The translations under genes were made by a program, and so were the position numbers. DNA of 64,000 nt from Daphnia pulex (Eukaryota; Arthropoda; Branchiopoda; Diplostraca; Daphniidae): NCBI RefSeq assembly GCF_021134715.1, contig NC_060019.1, positions 7,936,001-8,000,000 of the forward strand, read 5' to 3'. This document shows, one piece after another, positions 45,101-57,200 of this stretch (its first letter is position 1; each line of letters opens with the position of its first letter). The notes under the pieces were generated by a model. That model saw nothing but the letters and a program-made list of their open reading frames with translations. It was not told the origin of the DNA and ran no database searches.

Positions 45101-47722
45101 GTTGAGGAAGCAGTTCAAAAAGTGGTAACAACTGAAGTCGAGTCTTTACCAGAGAAATCTATTGCGGAAGAAAAAGAAATTTACGAACCAGTAAAGGAAG
45201 AAGAAATTTGCGAACCAGTAAAGGAAGAAGAAATTTGCGAATCAGTGAAGGAAGACGAAAGCGTTTCTCAGATTGAAGAAGAAGCCATCTTGGAATCACC
45301 AGAAGCTGTTAAAGTCCAAGAGGAAGAAAGTCAGTTGCAAATTGAGGAAACAGTTCAAGAATTGACAGCAACTGAAGTTGAGTCTGCACCAGAAAAATCG
45401 GTTATGCAAGAGGAGGAAATTTGCGAGCCTTGTAGCGAAGCAACACAACAACCCGAAGAAGAGTTTGTTCAAGTTCAAAAGGAAGAATGCCAAACAGTCG
45501 AAGCCGAACCGGAAATCGAAAGTGTCGAAGAGCTCATCAAAGAAGAAGAAAGTTCAATCCCTGAACTGACAGCAGAGGAACCAGCCCAAGAAGACAAACA
45601 AGAAAGCCAATGCCAACCGGAGGAAACGCTTGAAGAAGTGACAGAAACTGAAGCCACCCATGAGATAACAAATTCTGAAGAGGGAGAAAGCAGCTTGATG
45701 GACGCTGAAACCATCGAAGAAATACTGGAATCCGAAATCGAATCTGGCAACGATCTAACTGTCGCAGAAGACGAGCACACTAACATCGAAGATATCACGG
45801 AAGATACTCTGGAAATTGAAACGGAAAGCGTCCCTCAAATTCCCGACGATGCAGCGGAGGAGAATCAGAACAAAGTTGAAGTCCAACAACCAGAAACACA
45901 AGTTGAATCCGTCCAGCCTAATGCAGTGATGGAGGAAATTCAACCCAAAGTAGAAGAAACCGTCATCCAAACCCCGTGCAGCAAACTGAAGCTAGAAGAA
46001 TCCGGAGTAAAGAGTGCCCGTCAAGGATCTGAAGAGCGAAGAATGACTGTAAACGTGTGCGGCATGGAATTAACAGCCTGCATGGAAGACTGTGGAAAGA
46101 TGCCGACTGATTTGTTGCCTAAAATGTCTGACAAATCCCACGCAGTCAAGCACGAACCCTCCGACAAGATTCCTTCCGTATTTCTGGATACCACCATACC
46201 CCATGACAGCCATCTAGTTGTGTCTGAAGCTGAATGCTCCGCCGAAGTCGTCCCTCCTGAAGATCTGGACCTCGATGAAAACGAATACGAATCAAGCCCT
46301 GTTGTTTTGTCTGGAAAAATGACGCTTTCGGTCATCGGAATGGAACTGAATGCAGAGACTCCAGAGATCCAGGAAGAGCCTCTCTATACCGTGGAAGAAC
46401 CGGATGCTCCTCGCGTCCGATTTTCCGAGCCAACTGACCGAATCTTTTTGATACCAGTCGACCCAGAAGAAGAACTTATTCCCGATGACTCACATGACGA
46501 ATTCCACGCAGAAGAAGATGACGAGCAAGTGGAAAATCCAACTGTGACCTACCGGCCACCAACACCTCCACTCCAACACCTGGTTGATCCCGAAGATGCT
46601 GAATTTTTAACCTACGACCAGTTAGAAGAAGTAGGCGAGGTAGATAGCCCTACCGAGGAAACTGAACATGAATATCAAGCGGAAATCCCAGTTCCACTAA
46701 CTCCGGTCCCGGAATCTTTGGCTGAACATTTAACGGAAGAAGCGGATGCTGTTTGTCCGAAAGACTCAACTGTACCCGTGGTGATACCGGCAGAAATCGA
46801 CCAAACATTGATAGATGCTGTCGAGTCACAAATCATCTCGACGGAAGAGAAGGAAGCTTTGACTGAAAGCAAGAATCAAGTTACAGATGTCGCTGCTGAT
46901 TATGTTGACAAAATTGAAGTGATTCCAGCCGTTGATGAACACGCCAGCATAGGCCAAATGGTACAACAGATTCGAGTGGCATTGGAAGAATCTGCATCTA
47001 AAATTGCGGAAGGATTTTTAAAAACAGAAGACAGCAAACTGGATGCAGAGGAAGAAACAGCTGCGCGACCAGAGGTTATTAGCCTTGAAGTTGATCAAGA
47101 AATTGAAGAACGTGCCGATTCAACCAAAGTTCCTGAACAGAGTCGATCAGTGCAGAACGCCCTGGATGAAATGGTGGACTCTATTATTACAGAATCCATA
47201 GTGGATTCCGTTGCCGAGTCTCTTCGCCGAGATGGAGGTTGTGATACGTTGATTGAAGATGCCACAGCTAGTTTGGAACGACCAGAACAAGTGTCTGATT
47301 TGGCTTTGAATGCAGAAACAGAAGATTTCGAGAGAAACCGCGAAGAGGAAGTAATGGAACACGCACTGGAGAAAATCGAGGTACCTGTTTCATCCGCACA
47401 AGTGGAACAACAACAACCAGAGGGAGTGATGGCAGCAGTTGTCGATGTATCTAATACAGAAATCGAATCTGAACCGTCGATTAGCGGTTTTATCATTCGC
47501 GAAGATTACCCGGAGGACGAAGAAACACAGCCGATGACGGAGGAGGAGATCCTTCAGGCTCGGCAGGAGATTGAAGAAATCAAGAAACTATTGGCTGATG
47601 TTTCCTCGGGAGTGGTTCACCATTCGGCATCCGAAGTGCCAACGGGATCTTCAAACATCGTCACAGAGTTGGCTTATGTAAGGCAGATGCTTCGAAAGCA
47701 CAATGTGAAAAGCATGGAATAA
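39199..47722 (+). CDS. RIC3: RIC-3-like acetylcholine receptor chaperone with a giant glutamate-rich C-terminal region
   Basis: RIC-3 is an ER membrane protein that assists folding and assembly of nicotinic acetylcholine receptors. Exon 1 (39199-39364) encodes MAPEFSKGKTLVVLAIVIGC and a first membrane segment. Exons 40399-40740, 41029-41141 and 42118-42264 follow with matching phases. The last gives PGMRPPMGGAP and the second membrane segment MGILMPIYTVGIIVFFLYTM, then IMFKK, the RIC-3 hallmark. Later exons hold EMTVKEYAILQEQQRQ, WYLPPGFDGTG and a coiled coil (EEVDQLRRRLEETERAMERI, near 43300). One very large exon (about 43600-47722) adds some 1370 residues, rich in Glu, with repeats such as VQEEE, EEICEP and SQLPVEE up to about 45,700, then less repetitive acidic sequence. 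The stop follows RKHNVKSME. Typical RIC-3 proteins are 350-500 residues. Exon 2 has no recognised counterpart. Confidence 0.83.
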
Positions 47723-48059
47723 TTCGTCAGCGCTGTAAAAACTAATAGAATAGGGATGTCCGTCATGCCGTGTCGTTCCACACTAATTACTAATAGCTTC
47801 ATTCAAATCAACTAACTGTTATAACTAACCGTCTTTATACAGGTGTCTGCTTAAACAAAATCGTCAACAATTTTATTGGATGCGTAATGTCGTTGTTTAT
47901 TTGTATACGGTATTTTATATGTGACATCGCTGAACTGCCTGCTGAATGCCAATATCTGCTGGAACGGTCTTGGCTTAAAGTGTCTATTTTATCGTATCAA
48001 TTTGGGCGGAGAATTTATAAATGTTTAATTTTACCAATTGGTTGATTTTTCAATGATAG

Positions 48060-48242
48060 GCAATGGCTGAAGACGCTGCCTCAGCAGCTGCCGCCAGCAA
48101 AGGATCATCACCTGACATGGATGAGTATGAAGTGATTCAGACCGCCCGACCAACAGAGTCTTCTGAGGCCTCACACGAAATAGACTCCAGCGTACCAACA
48201 TCGGCAGTAAAAACCACCACTTCCACCAACAGCGACAGCTAG
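48060..48242 (+). CDS. RIC3: probable alternative last exon of the RIC-3 gene
   Basis: After GATAG, an open exon starts AMAEDAASAAAASKGSSPDM and ends STNSDS with TAG at 48240-48242. It is in phase 0. A strong donor TAT|GTAAGG at 47677/47678 inside the large exon is also in phase 0, so splicing would replace the last 14 residues (VRQMLRKHNVKSME) with 60 others. The polyadenylation signal lies only downstream of this exon. It could instead be 3' UTR or a separate small gene. Confidence 0.6.
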   Translation, partial: AMAEDAASAAAASKGSSPDMDEYEVIQTARPTESSEASHEIDSSVPTSAVKTTTSTNSDS

Positions 48243-48342
48243 GAATTTTAATTTTAAACATCAGGAGCATTCATCTGACAAAATCACGAGTTTTTTTACC
48301 GACTCAAACGATATTATTTGGTCAATTCCTCTTGTTTCCTGT

Positions 48343-48348
48343 AATAAA
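48343..48348 (+). other. polyadenylation signal of the RIC-3 gene
   Basis: AATAAA about 100 bp after the alternative stop codon and 620 bp after the main one. It is the clearest such signal before the next gene. Confidence 0.55.
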
Positions 48349-48359
48349 GCAAAAGGTCA

Positions 48360-49071
48360 ATTTCAGAGAACATTTATTGGTAGCTGTGCAGATATTTTTA
48401 GCTTCATGTAGCTGAAAGGAAGGCGGTCATCAAATCCAAGTCAACTTCTTAATTTTTCACACACACACACGCCTTAAAGTCTTCTATGTAATCGAGGCAG
48501 TTGTCCTGATGAGCTATTTTGCTTTCGTACGAAACTGGTCTCCATCTTCCCTTTATTAACTTCCTTGTCTTGTGTTATCCCACCGCAGTTGTTGTCCTGT
48601 TACTATAATGATATTTAAGTATTCTCGTCTGCTTCTCGTCCTTATTTTCTTCCTGTATACGAGTTCGTTGATAGGAGTTAGATTTCTTTTGGTGTGAGAC
48701 AACCAATACAATCAAGATGGAAGATATTGAATTTATGTGAATAAGTCCCGTTACCGACCGGTGTATAGCGAAGTGCTACTCCGGCTTTTGTTTATTACGT
48801 CTAGGAATCACCCTGAATTCGGCCAATGGCTGAATTAGAATTGGCCGAATCTTAGAAATTAAATTTAAGATCATCGATCCTTACGATTCTTGCATTCTAA
48901 GAGAAAACGTTTATTTTTAATTAACGAGGAAAATGTCGAAAACAAGTCTATAAGGAAAGAATGAAAAAAAAAACGTAATGAGAAGAAATAGAACAGGGAA
49001 AGTGGAAAAAAATTGGTGCAATCAGAATTTATTGAACGAGACACCACGAAGGTCCGGCGCTGCCGATCCTC
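48360..49071. other. intergenic between convergent RIC-3 and matrixin genes
   Basis: A short (CA)n run near 48460. No gene seen. Confidence 0.45.
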
Positions 49072-50428
49072 TCATTCCTTCGTCTTCGAATTCGACAAAG
49101 GATTTTTCCCATACAGTGCCTAAAAGTAATTTTGAAATAATTAACCCGGTTTAGTTGATAACGGTAAAGTTCATATAAGTTTAATCCGGTGTGAACTGAA
49201 CGTCTAAACGCCATTGTTATTATATTCTAGCGTATGTTAGAGTTAGATAAATAATGAAAAAGAATTTTTATTTTCGGAAAAGAAAATGCACCTGAATGCC
49301 TTCAATGTCGTCCTTATCTAATTTTAAATCAGGACTGTAATCGTAAAATGGGGACATCACAGCCGTTCTCACGCTTGAATGTCTCAGTCCCAAAGTGTGA
49401 CCGAACTGATGAGTAGCCACTTGGAATAAACTCGTCTCTGAGCGGGCGAATAAAAAAAAATATATGTATTCCATGACTTACTTGAATAATATTATAGAAA
49501 TGTTACCTTTGTCGGAGTTATGCGTCCATGTTTCGCTTTCGTCAAAATGAACAAAGGCTCCTTCTCTGGGATAAGAACTCTTACCTAAAACACCTCCTGG
49601 ACCATCAAACACAGCAGACACAAACTGCACGAAACAAACGATAAATTTTCTAGGTAACCATGCACAGCCATAAATATAAAGGAAAATGCAAAATGGGAGA
49701 AAAACGCCTCTGGGCGTCGCTCTTCAAGATTTTTTGTGGCGCTCAGTGTAAAGATGATCGTTAGTTGAAAAGCAGACATTAGGTTAGATTAGGATAATAA
49801 TTACGCACAATTATAACAATTTAAAGGCTTGCGATGGTTAACTTGGTTTAATAAAATATTACCAGGATTTCGATGTCGACAGTAGACGATTCGTTAAGAT
49901 GAACGAAGGTCAAATCGGCCACGTCCGCCCACATCTGAAACGCTTTGGCGATTTCACGATCAACGTCGTCTTTGCTCATATCCGTCGTGTATTGCTTAAT
50001 GGTATAAGTTATTCGTTTATTAGGCCAACTATTCCCTGTTCAAATGCAACGTCAAATAAAACCAAATGTAACACCAGCATATTTTTAATCTTGCATATCC
50101 CTACCTTCAAGAACGAATCGTTTCTGACGAGTGGAGAAACCTGGATGAACTCCATCCGTAACCCCACAATGCGTTTCACTCGTCCCTTTCAAGGTTTCTG
50201 CATCAAATTTATGCTCTACCTGTGTAGAATATAATTATACGTTTTGTTTTAGCGAGCTAAACCATGCAACTGGCTCGAATAGTAAAATAAAAAAAGGGAA
50301 ACAAACAGTGAAATATGCATGGGATTTACCATTGCCTCGTTGACGATGTCGATTGGAGCAGCGTCACCACAATTGATTACCAGCAAACAACACATGAGAC
50401 TTAATGTCCATGACAATAGACGCAACAT
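49072..50428 (-). CDS. minimal matrix metalloproteinase with Gln in place of the catalytic Glu
   Basis: Matrixins are secreted zinc proteases that cleave extracellular matrix. The start [19 protein letters not shown] is a signal peptide. The propeptide has a cysteine-switch-like HCGVTDG and a furin-type site RQKR. The catalytic domain reads [67 protein letters not shown], then [14 protein letters not shown] and AVMSPFY (Met-turn). The three zinc-binding His of HxxxHxxxxxH are present, but the general-base Glu is Gln (CAG instead of GAA/GAG). It ends [12 protein letters not shown] with no hinge or hemopexin domain, as in matrilysins. Exons are short with short introns. It is probably catalytically weak or dead, and could act as a decoy or binding protein. 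Confidence 0.85.
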
Positions 50429-50579
50429 TTTAATAAGAAAATTGCGTTAACAGGTATTTTCTAATGCGGATAACAGCAGTTTTTATTTCGGTATGCTAAG
50501 TTGCGTGCCTGTTGTTGTTGCTCTATCTGTAGTACGTTTGAAACTGAACAAGAATTCGCAGTTTACTGCGTATTCATAC

Positions 50580-50900
50580 AGAAAAATGAAGGTCATTCGA
50601 ATTGGTTGTTCCCGGCGGCATTTGCATGTACAAGTGTCTTATCAAGAGAAACTCCTCAATGTATATCCTCGGGGTCAATTTCGGACCAATCCAATACCTT
50701 AGTGCTGGTCGTTCACGTGTCTCATTCAAATTTGGTTTTTCCCGGTTTTCCCGCAGTCTTAGCATTGCATATACAAGTCCGCAATCTATTATTATCCCCG
50801 GTAGCGCCCGTTAGCTTGTGTCGTTCGCGTGTCTCGTTCAAAATGGGGTTTTTCCACAGTCTCGGCTTGGCATATACAAGTGTGTTTTGTTCGTGCAATT
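50580..50900 (+). repeat. degenerate repeat, three copies, upstream of the matrixin gene
   Basis: GTTTTTCC or GTTCCCGG blocks followed by a GCATATACAAGT-like sequence recur with ACAAG at about 50630, 50773 and 50876 (spacing 143 and 103 bp); CGTGTCTCATTCAAA and CGTGTCTCGTTCAAA precede the last two. No coding role is evident. Confidence 0.55.
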
Positions 50901-51248
50901 AAAGAAGTCTAGCATCGAGAGCCCTGGACGATGATGAAACAGAAGTAGTTTGATATATCCCTGGGCCTTGGCGAGTTTCTTCCCCTTATTTAGATATTTT
51001 TCAATATCTAAATATAGTATTTTAATTAAATGAATGAGTACATTGATTAAGTGTATTTTAGAATCGACGTGAATTTATATATTGCATTTTTGCATACACC
51101 AAAAAGTAAAACGGGGGCTAATCGAGGGATACTAACACATCAATTATCAATTTACCCATCATCAAATAGGATTTTGATGCAGTGAATGACCAAGTGACAT
51201 TCGAATGAATCGAATGCAAATGTAATTATTTGTTCACAATCAAAGCAT
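50901..51248. other. intergenic, SERINC 3' flank
   Basis: AT-rich sequence without a gene. It probably includes the SERINC 3' UTR. Confidence 0.4.
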
Positions 51249-53260
51249 TTAACTGAAATCTCGATCAGGTAGCAACGAAGGGGCTATAAGTGACCAAAGG
51301 TAAAGACCAAGACATAACCATGAAGAGATCATTTTAACCCAAACCGACGCCTCGTTGCTGCTCAGTGTCGATAAGTCAGATGTAGGCCTGTGTAAAAGTG
51401 AAAGCGTCAACCAGCGATCATGCATAAAAGTGTTTTATATACTTGATTCGTCACTTACTTGTACCAATTTGTTATAGTCATCATAACGTATAGCGTAGCA
51501 AGAGCAAACATCAGGTGAAAAAAGGACCAGGAATACGCAACTCCATCAGCTTCATTATCCCACACGTTGCCTCCAGATTCGATTTCATGAACATCATTAC
51601 CGCTACCTAAAAGGTCAGATGCAGACGGTTGTTAATGTAATTTCAGTATTGATTTAAAGGTCATAATCGAAGAACCATCGATGCAAATTTTTAAAATTTA
51701 ATTTACCTGATGATCCATTGTCGTCCTTTGCCAATACTTTATCTGATCCAATTAGACGCTCTGTTTGTCCGTTAGACGCAGTACGGATGCTCGAGTACAG
51801 AACACAACAGAACCAAATCACGAGGCCCACAATCGATTCGGCGTCAAAAGTTGGATTTCCTTCTTCGGTACTAGGTCCCGTTTGACCGTTAATGATCTCC
51901 GAAAAGTTCGGTTTACACGCTGGATCTGGATATACGAAGAAATACGTTCAAACAGACTATACATTTCAAATAATTGCATATTTACCAGGATTGTTAGACA
52001 TGGCGGACCAGGTCAAATACAATGTGTACAAACTAACAATAGAAGATTGCAATAAGCCGGAGCGCGGTTGGTGCTCTTGAACTTTTGGCAAGATGGCTAC
52101 GACACTGACTAAGATGCACAGAATCAAGTTGATGGAGATGAAAAATTTATTTAAAGCACATCCATCACTCTGCGACATAAAACAGATTAGTTTTGGAAAT
52201 TCTTGACTTTATTAAATTATCGAAACCAACCGTGGTGTAGTAGACAAAGAACAAGCTGACGGCAGTGATGCATAGGGCATATTGAAAAAATGTGAAGGAA
52301 ATCAGAGCACAGTACCTGTTCAGAAATGTCAACATCAATGCAAATTAAAAAAGCTGTTTAATATATATGTAAATCTTGATGAAGAAATTTAAAAAAATTA
52401 CCAGGTCTTAGAACTTGTCTCTTCATATTTTTCAACCCAAGACTCAGCCCAACGATGTGCAAAGTCAACAACTAGAACCAGCTGGATGAGAATGAAGAAA
52501 AAGCCTCCAATCATCCCAAACCACATCCAAGTTGTGCCAAATGTTTCATTTTCATCTTCAGGAATAAAAAATGCTCCCACAATGGTCCCAATCAAAACAA
52601 GATATTTGATTGCCCAAAATCTGTATAAATAAAAAGATGTGATGAAAGCTCAATTTATAATCTTGACTCAAATTTAAAGGAATTTACCCATTTTGAATTC
52701 CAGCTCTTGGATCTTTTGAAGTTCGTACTCCTATCATTATTAGTGCCATGAAAAGGAAAAAGAGGGTCATGCCGAAACAAAGGCGATATACAGCGAGATA
52801 TCCAGCGGCGATTCCACAGTTAACTTTAATGGAATTGGGGACAAGCAAATCTGATGTAGTGCTTGTCGCTTCATCACAAAATGGAACTTTTTGCATGGCA
52901 GTTGCCAACCCAGGACTTAACATTATGCAGGCAACTATGGTGCCTAACAATAGCATGATAGCGTACATAATCCTGCTTGATGATGAATTTTTGCATGACG
53001 GACATGCTTTGCAGCAGAGACCACAAGCTGCACTTCCACAGCAGCAGGCCAGCTATCAAAAGGTAATAAGAATTAGTCAACAGCTGTAGAAAAAAAAGAG
53101 ATGAAGGGTAAGAAAATCTGTGTAAACTATTTTATAAGTAAGGAAAATTTAGTAAATCTAGAAAACAATCAAAAGTTTTCCTAAAACAATAACAATAATA
53201 AATAAGCATTAAAATTATATTTACCTGGGCTGCACCGCAAATACCTAAAACAGCTCCCAT
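51249..53260 (-). CDS. SERINC: Serine incorporator (SERINC/TDE1 family) membrane protein
   Basis: SERINCs are multi-pass membrane proteins linked to serine incorporation into lipids and to lipid scrambling. The first exon is [12 protein letters not shown] (from 53260). Next comes the Cys-rich stretch [20 protein letters not shown], then [20 protein letters not shown]. Further landmarks are [70 protein letters not shown], and near the end [20 protein letters not shown] and MTITNWYK. The final exon encodes [20 protein letters not shown] and [17 protein letters not shown], stopping at 51249-51251. It is full length with about ten membrane segments. I cannot say which vertebrate paralogue is closest. 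Confidence 0.93.
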
Positions 53261-54268
53261 TCTGAGACTTTACTGTTTTCAAATGACAAACTTTGCTTCC
53301 TTCGATAGGTGTAAACACTGCAACGCAGTTCGTGAAAGTTCAGTCAACAAAGATCGAACAATGACAGAATGGCGATTCACTAATCCTTTCACGGCGCAAG
53401 CGCAGATCGATAACAATAAGAAGACTTAAGGTGTGGCAACGTGACTGAAAACCGCTAATTCAAAAAAATTACGAAATACTTGGTGACTCAAAGGAGCCAC
53501 AATTTTTTTACAAGCCCTCGATTGGTTGTGATACCAAAACGAGTTCTTAGATTTGTTACTCACACAACACAATATTTAGAAATGTGGAAAGTCCCATAGA
53601 AAAGCTGCTGTTTAACAACAGTCCGTATTCCGTAAGCCTAATGATAGTTACAACACGAAAAGGTCGGACGATGTATTCCCTGTCAGATTTTCATGCCAAA
53701 AATCTGTCTGCGAATACTAAATGTTGCTCAATAAATCGGCCACTTCAAACAATGCCATCTATGAGTGAGCTACATCCTCAAATGTTTCTTTGTTCCTTTT
53801 TGTCGTTCATGAAGTATTAATAAAACCAAAATAATATACGACCATAAAAGAAAAAAAGAGAAAGCTAAATTATTTTAGTGTCATGTTAAGATCTAATTTT
53901 TAATAGTATTGTTCCCACTTTACCGTCCATTTGTTTGTTTTCTGCTGGAAACGGTGTAGTTCGTTTTGTTCTCGTTGGTGACTCTGTAAAGGACTCTGTT
54001 AAAGTCGAACGGAAATCAAACAGTAGCTTGCTTGTTCCTACTCTCTCTTCTACTCTCAACTTTTTCAGTCGCCCCTAAACATTGATAGCTTGATGATATA
54101 TTTTTATCGAGCTGGGGTTTTTATTAGTTTATCCGTGCCAAAGCCACTGAATTGTGTGATCTCAGTGCAAAAGTGAAAACCCTAGGCAATTCCCTGTTTT
54201 CCAACCCTAGAATTGTTTATCCCCTGTGTTGTTTTGGTGTCCTAGGAATATAAATATTTATCAAAACA
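53261..54268. other. divergent intergenic region between SERINC and KIF13
   Basis: No convincing gene; the ORF at 53584-53820 lacks any signature. It should hold both promoters and the KIF13 5' UTR. Confidence 0.45.
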
Positions 54269-57200
54269 ATGTCGAATGACAAAGTTCAAGTTGCTGTTAG
54301 GGTTCGGCCTTTCAACCGGCGAGGTAATATAATTTAATTTAGAATGTTGTCCGTGAAATATCAAGCTAAGCTTTATTTTAATTTTCTTAAAAGAAATTGA
54401 CCTGAACACCAAATGTGTGGTTGAAATGGTAGACTCACAAACAGTCTTACACCACCCCTCCACATTGGATAAACCACCAGAAAGGTACACTTTTACTTGC
54501 ATTTCCTGTTCTTATAGATATGTGTGTTCTTCGTGTTAAAGCAACACAGTTTTGTGACGCAGCTAGTCTTATCTTATCAGGCGAGCTATGCCCCAACACA
54601 CTCAGGCTTGGTTATTTCAGACAAGACCTGCCACTGCCTATCATCCAAAGCACAATTGAGGAACAAGAGAGGGAGGAAAAGAACTAAAGAAGTGAGATAG
54701 TAGAATGGAAAAAGCTTCATCAAATATAACTCACAAGAAACACCCTTGAATGATCATTTAGGGTGTGTTGGTTAGATTATGGGGAAAATAAGAGTTTTGA
54801 ATTTTTATTTTGCCTTGTAAACATAAAAGTCAGAGAGAGGGAGATGAGGACTTGAATGATGGTATAGTAAGGGGGGATTTTCACCCCCCCTCCCCTTATG
54901 CTACAGTATGTTCCATTTTTATTATTCCTTTCATTGGATGCTTCAATCTGAGTTGCACAGCACTCGTTTCCCCCCTCGATCTTAGTGCGTGACATTTGGC
55001 CAACCGAATTGATTTGGTGATCGTCACCGACTGTGCAACTAACGTAGAGTTTCCAATCGGAAAGAAGGTGACTCACTTCAAGCGGTAGAACTGTGATCAA
55101 TGTGACAGGCACACGCTCGCTTGCCCCTTCTTTGCAATCATTCGAAATAGGGGGGAAGCGTGATTTATTGCATCCCTGTACACCACTGGGCTTTTTTCCG
55201 GACCCTGGTCTCAATATCCCATGACCTTTTGGATGAGCGCTCACTCGTATTTCATCTGTTTTATTCTGGGGATTTCTCGGAAATAGCCTGTGCAGCACTC
55301 TGCCCAATACGGGGGATTCGTAGCAATTTGTTTTCTTTATTTTTAAAAATGTAATATTGTTTGTGCTTGTTTTGGTTCTTTTGTTTGTTTTACTTGTCCG
55401 GCTGCGTTGTTTCCCAGTGGCAATAATGCGTATGTCCTAATGTCAACCAGTAATCCTATTCTTGGCGGCTGATTGTTGTTTTTTTTTGTCTTAACTTACA
55501 GCCGGAAAGATCCTAAAAGCTTCACATTCGACCACTGTTTTTTATCGCTGGATGAAGAGGACAGCAGGTTCAGTAGTCAGGAGAAGGTTTTTGAAGCCCT
55601 CGGCCAGGATTTGTTAGAGAACGCCTTCCAAGGATACAATGCCTGCATCTTCGCCTACGGACAAACAGGTTCGGAAAATAAACCTTTCCAATTTTCTTAT
55701 CCTACATTTCAATAAAAACAGGTGTACTTGACCTCTTTCATATCAAAATATTTTTTATGCGTGTGTTTTTATACCAGTACCAATATTTGAGCAGACTTTA
55801 CATTACGTATACACCTCGGGTCATGTCTATAGCGTTACTTTCTCAACCCGCCCGTTCGCCCGACTCCTAGAATAATGGGTTTTTCTCGTACCTCTAAAAC
55901 AAGATTTGTTTCGATTTTTTTTTTGTAGGTGAAGCCTCATAATAGTCCGAGTATATGAGATTTGCTTCGTGCAGGTTATAGATATAGAATAGTGCTAACT
56001 CCTCCCACCAGAAACAGCTCTACTTGCGTACTGTTTGATTTTGTGATTATGCTGCGGGTCTTACTTCCGCCGGTGTTTATTGTTTTACTGGCATGAAGTT
56101 GTATTTTCTAAATTGTCCAAGTATTTCTCGTATCCTTTCTCTTAAACGAGGAGAGAAGAACCTTTTTTCCGGTGCGAATGAGCAATAATGAAACAGAAAT
56201 CGACTTTACTGGACGATCACATTTCCATGGAGTTCTTATTACGGTCGTGACGGATGCCTTGATTTGACTCCGATTAACGATCAAGATTGGCTGGTCCCCA
56301 ATCCATTTGTACGGTGTCGTGTTGCGCTACTCACATTAAAAAAAGAACGGCGAGGCCCTACGTTTCATAATTCGATTATCTGAACTAGAGTGACTAGCGT
56401 GTCCGTCCTTCTTGATTATCTATTAGCCGCTTGATTAATCCCATTATTCTTATATTGTGAACCGAATTTAGGATCCGGAAAGTCATACACAATGATGGGT
56501 ACACAAAACAATCCGGGGATCATTCCGCGGCTATGCAACGCTCTCTTTGATCGAATCAAACGGCTTAAGGAAGAAGAACCTTCCTTGATGTGCAAGGTAT
56601 TTTAATACATTCAATGAACCCCGGACATATACACGATATTCTAATTTTACTAAATTCAATTCCAGGTCGAAGTTAGCTACATGGAGATATACAACGAAAA
56701 AGTCCACGATTTGTTAGATCCTGGGGCTCACAAGCAATCGCTTAAGGTGCGAGAGCACTCAGTACTAGGTCCTTATGTAGATGGTCTTGCCCAGCTGGCC
56801 GTAACATCTTATCAAGACATTGAAGTGCTTATGGGCGAAGGAAACAAGTCTAGGACTGTAGCCGCAACCAATATGAACAGCGAATCGTCTCGCTCTCATG
56901 CCGTTTTCAACGTCATCCTTACTCAAATATTTACTGATCCGTTTAGTGACGTCACCGGAGAAAAGGTTCATTCGAATTTTTAACTTTATAGCACCAAACT
57001 TTTTGGATTAACGTTGCTAACCGTTCTACGAAAAATCAAAGGTCAGTAAAATGTCCCTGGTCGATTTGGCTGGATCTGAACGCGTCTCCAAGACGGGAGC
57101 AGTCGGCGACAGATTGAAAGAGGGATCGAACATCAATAAATCACTTACAACTTTGGGTTTAGTCATATCCAAATTGGCCGATCAAGCCACCTTAAAGAAC

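Noticed and set aside
43735-47496. Minus-strand Ser- and Phe/Leu-rich ORFs under the large RIC-3 exon
   Set aside because: They are shadows of the Glu-rich codons on the plus strand.
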